Source of the DNA: Anaerococcus sp.
GTDB lineage: Bacteria; Bacillota; Clostridia; Tissierellales; Peptoniphilaceae
NCBI RefSeq assembly: GCF_030825785.1
Contig: NZ_JAPJPG010000056.1
Span: 1 to 7,720 of the forward strand
Direction of reading: 5' to 3'
Length of the DNA stretch: 7,720 nt
The notes under the pieces were generated by a model. It worked only from the letters and a program-made list of their open reading frames with translations. It made no database searches and had not been told where the DNA came from. Position 1 is the stretch's first letter. Every line of letters starts with the position of its first letter. A program made the position numbers and the translations under genes. Shown piece after piece: positions 5,587-7,720 of the stretch.

Positions 5587-7482
5587 ATGGCTGATAACAA
5601 AGATTTAAATGAAATGCTACAAATTAAAAGAGACAAGCTGGAAGATCTTAAAAAGGAAGGCAAAGACCCTCACAAGATTGTAAACTTTAGGGGTAGAATT
5701 GCTTCAAGCCTTATCAAAGATAATTTTGAAAAATATGATGGCGAAAAAGTAAGAATTGCTGGAAGAATTATGGCCAAACGTGGACATGGAAACATGAGTT
5801 TCATGGACATCCAAGATGCAGAAGGTCAAATTCAGATAGTAAACCGTAAAAATGTTATTGGCGATGAGTTCAAACAAGTTAAAAAATACGATATAGGTGA
5901 TATCGTAGGTATAGAAGGAAAAGTATTTAAGACAAATCAAGGAGAGATCTCTATTGAGACAGAAACTCCAATGCTAATGACTAAATCTCTTCAAATGCTT
6001 CCTGAAAAATGGCACGGATTAAAGGATCCTGACCTAAGATACAGACAAAGATACCTAGATCTTATAGTAAACCCAGAAGTAAAGAGTGTATTCGTTCAAA
6101 GAAGCCAAATCATATCAGAAATCAGGAGATTCCTAGATGGCCAAGGCTTTCTAGAAGTAGAAACTCCAATCCTAAACACAATAGCAGGAGGAGCTACAGC
6201 TCGTCCATTTACAACTCATCATAATTCTCTAAATATAGGTATGTACCTAAGAATTGCATCAGAGCTTTACCTTAAGAGATTAATCGTAGGTGGATTTGAC
6301 AGAGTCTATGAAATCGGAAGAATGTTCAGAAATGAAGGAATGGACGCAACTCACAACCCTGAATTTACAACACTGGAACTTTACCAAGCCTATGGAGATT
6401 TTGAAGACATGATGGAAATCACAGAAAATATGGTAGAACATGTTGCAAACAAGGTAAAGGGAACAACAGTTGTAGAATTCGATGGTCATGAGATTGAACT
6501 AAAGGCGCCTTGGAAGAGAATCTCAATGATAGATGCAGTTAAAGAGCACTCTGGTGTAGACTTTAATGAAATCAAAACTGATGAAGAAGCAATCGCTATT
6601 GCTAAAGAAAAGGGAGTAGAAGTAAAGGAAACAAGAGGCGAGATTATAGCAGAATTCTTCGATGAATTTGTTGAAGATAAACTAATTCAACCAACATTTA
6701 TCGTTGACTATCCAGTAGAAATTTCACCACTTGCAAAAAGAAAGAACGATGATCCTTCCCTAACATATAGATTCGAAGCCTTCATCAACGGTGCAGAAAT
6801 AGCTAACGCCTTCTCAGAGCTAAATGATGCCCTAGATCAAAAACAAAGATTCCTTGATCAAGTTGCTAAAAGAGAAGCAGGCGATGACGAAGCACAAATG
6901 ATGGACTACGACTTCGTAAATGCCCTAGAAATAGGAATGCCTCCGACAGGCGGACTTGGAATAGGAATCGATAGACTAATCATGATTCTAACAGGCCAAC
7001 ACTCAATAAGAGACGTATTACTCTTCCCAACAATGAAGCCAATAGGACTTGAAAAGGAAGAAAGTGATAAACAAAAAATAGATTCAATTGACGAAGATGA
7101 TGTAGAAATCGACTTTTCTAAAGTACAAATCGAAGATATCTACGAAGATGTAGACTTTGATACCTTCAGCAAATCAGACTTCAGGGCAGTTAAGGTTAAA
7201 GATTGTGTAGAAGTGCCAAAGAGCAAGAAGCTCCTACAATTTACCCTAGATGATGGAACCGGCGTTGATAGAACAATCCTATCAGGAATAAAGGCCTACT
7301 ATAATCCTGAAGATTTAGTAGGAAGAACCCTACTTGCTATAGTAAACCTACCTGCAAGAAAGATGATGGGAGTAGAAAGCCAAGGAATGCTACTATCAGC
7401 AATCCACGAAGAAGAAGGCGAAGAAAAACTAAACCTAATCATCCTATCAAATAGAATCCCTGCTGGAGCAAAATTATATTAA
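5587..7482 (+). CDS. lysS: Lysyl-tRNA synthetase (class II) with C-terminal Trbp111/EMAPII-type tRNA-binding domain
   Basis: The 631-residue protein begins with a complete class IIb LysRS (about 1-487). This part has an OB-fold anticodon-binding domain (about 54-150), motif 1 around GFLEVETPIL (187-196), motif 2 FRNEGMDATHNPEFTTLE (247-264) and motif 3 GLGIGIDRLIMILTG (456-470), ending at LLFPTMKP. Ordinary bacterial LysRS stops here, near 490-500 residues. This one continues through an acidic linker (about 488-523, rich in D and E) into a second OB domain (about 524-631) with SDFRAVKVKDCVEVP, LLQFTLDDG, SGIKAYYNPEDLVG, NLPARKMMGVESQGM and a final IPAGAKL. Those are the signatures of the tRNA_bind domain found at the end of many MetRS proteins and as free Trbp111. 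The enzyme charges tRNA-Lys with lysine; the extra domain probably raises general tRNA affinity and may support dimerisation. The frame is uninterrupted and the Shine-Dalgarno is excellent. Confidence 0.97.
   Translation: MADNKDLNEMLQIKRDKLEDLKKEGKDPHKIVNFRGRIASSLIKDNFEKYDGEKVRIAGRIMAKRGHGNMSFMDIQDAEGQIQIVNRKNVIGDEFKQVKKYDIGDIVGIEGKVFKTNQGEISIETETPMLMTKSLQMLPEKWHGLKDPDLRYRQRYLDLIVNPEVKSVFVQRSQIISEIRRFLDGQGFLEVETPILNTIAGGATARPFTTHHNSLNIGMYLRIASELYLKRLIVGGFDRVYEIGRMFRNEGMDATHNPEFTTLELYQAYGDFEDMMEITENMVEHVANKVKGTTVVEFDGHEIELKAPWKRISMIDAVKEHSGVDFNEIKTDEEAIAIAKEKGVEVKETRGEIIAEFFDEFVEDKLIQPTFIVDYPVEISPLAKRKNDDPSLTYRFEAFINGAEIANAFSELNDALDQKQRFLDQVAKREAGDDEAQMMDYDFVNALEIGMPPTGGLGIGIDRLIMILTGQHSIRDVLLFPTMKPIGLEKEESDKQKIDSIDEDDVEIDFSKVQIEDIYEDVDFDTFSKSDFRAVKVKDCVEVPKSKKLLQFTLDDGTGVDRTILSGIKAYYNPEDLVGRTLLAIVNLPARKMMGVESQGMLLSAIHEEEGEEKLNLIILSNRIPAGAKLY
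7156..7479 (+). other. Region encoding the appended tRNA_bind (Trbp111-like OB) domain of LysS
   Basis: Codons for residues 524-631 of LysS. The stretch FSKSDFRAVKV opens the domain, the LVGRTLLAIVNLPARKMMG block and GVESQGMLLSA are its most characteristic parts, and the ending resembles the C-terminus of MetRS. The domain is complete, with no internal stop or frameshift. Confidence 0.9.
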
Positions 7483-7497
7483 AAGATTACGCTAATC

Positions 7498-7536
7498 ATT
7501 AAACTGGGGTTTGTAATGAATCCCAGTTTAATTTTT
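7498..7536 (+). terminator. Intrinsic terminator after lysS
   Basis: ATTAAACTGGG (7498-7508) pairs perfectly with CCCAGTTTAAT (7522-7532) over 11 base pairs with a 13-base loop that can be shortened by G-U and A-T pairs. A run of five T (7532-7536) follows. It starts 15 bases after the lysS stop and closes the coaX-lysS unit. Confidence 0.9.
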
Positions 7537-7565
7537 ATAATTAGATTAATGAGATGTAATTTAAT

Positions 7566-7576
7566 AGACAGTGTCT
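7566..7576. repeat. Short palindrome in the 3' flank
   Basis: AGACAGTGTCT is an exact inverted repeat with 5-base arms around one central base, in the otherwise AT-rich gap after the lysS terminator. It could be an operator half-site pair or chance; no gene or promoter can be tied to it. Confidence 0.35.
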
Positions 7577-7676
7577 GGCAAATCATAGTCAAGAAAATAT
7601 TAAGTATTAGAGAAAAGGGATTAATCTATTACTTTTTCGTTAGATAAATTACAAACTTAATAGAGGATATAGAAAG

Positions 7677-7709
7677 TTTCATATAGAAAAATATTTATGG
7701 TCTATGAAA
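7677..7709. repeat. Imperfect inverted repeat near the right edge
   Basis: TTTCATATAGA (7677-7687) can pair with TCTATGAAA (7701-7709) if two bases bulge. There is no T-tract on either side, so it is not a terminator. The rest of 7537-7720 shows no open frame, RNA gene or convincing promoter. Confidence 0.35.
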
Positions 7710-7720
7710 TAAGATTATAT

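Noticed and set aside
7537..7720. Possible minus-strand promoter or terminator in the right flank
   Set aside because: TTGACT-like and TATAAT-like strings exist on the minus strand but are not correctly spaced with each other, and no minus-strand gene follows; neither inverted repeat has a T-tract.

Overview
The window is low-GC DNA, and every recognisable gene lies on the + strand. Gene content and order (an S4-domain protein, DivIC/FtsB, TilS, Hpt, CoaX, DusB, GreA, LysS) match the conserved housekeeping block of Bacillota. The sporulation genes yabP and yabQ, which in Bacillus lie between the S4 gene and divIC, are absent. Together with the AT-rich AGA/AAA/ATA codon style this suggests a non-sporulating anaerobic coccus of the Peptoniphilaceae (Anaerococcus/Peptoniphilus-like). 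That placement is an inference from gene order and style, not a sequence match.

Layout. Positions 3-224 hold the 3' end of a gene whose tail resembles DUF2382 (YsnF/AvaK) stress proteins, closed by a clear intrinsic terminator (237-265). A candidate promoter (274-301) then starts a tightly overlapped cluster: rqcP-like S4 protein (308-553), divIC/ftsB-like septum protein (546-863), tilS (841-2217) and hpt (2207-2776). A hairpin plus T-tract overlaps the hpt stop codon. Twelve bases after its stem, at a very strong Shine-Dalgarno, begins a three-helix membrane protein of unknown function (2811-3302), in the slot where many Bacillota carry ftsH. A second candidate promoter (3305-3332) precedes coaX (3367-4158), dusB (4136-5116), greA (5103-5576) and lysS (5587-7482). 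This unit ends in a strong terminator (7498-7536). The last 184 bases (7537-7720) are AT-rich with no supported gene, only two small inverted repeats.

How the genes fit together. Most products serve translation or its quality control: RqcP-like (stalled-ribosome rescue), TilS (lysidine in tRNA-Ile), DusB (dihydrouridine in tRNA) and LysS (Lys-tRNA). GreA rescues stalled RNA polymerase, Hpt salvages purines, CoaX starts CoA synthesis and DivIC supports division. Start/stop overlaps of 8-23 bases suggest translational coupling.

The most notable point is that LysS is about 630 residues rather than about 500. The extra part is an acidic linker followed by a complete Trbp111/EMAPII-type tRNA-binding domain of the kind usually found at the C-terminus of MetRS. 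I found no CRISPR array, mobile element, tRNA or rRNA gene, and no clearly new multi-gene system.
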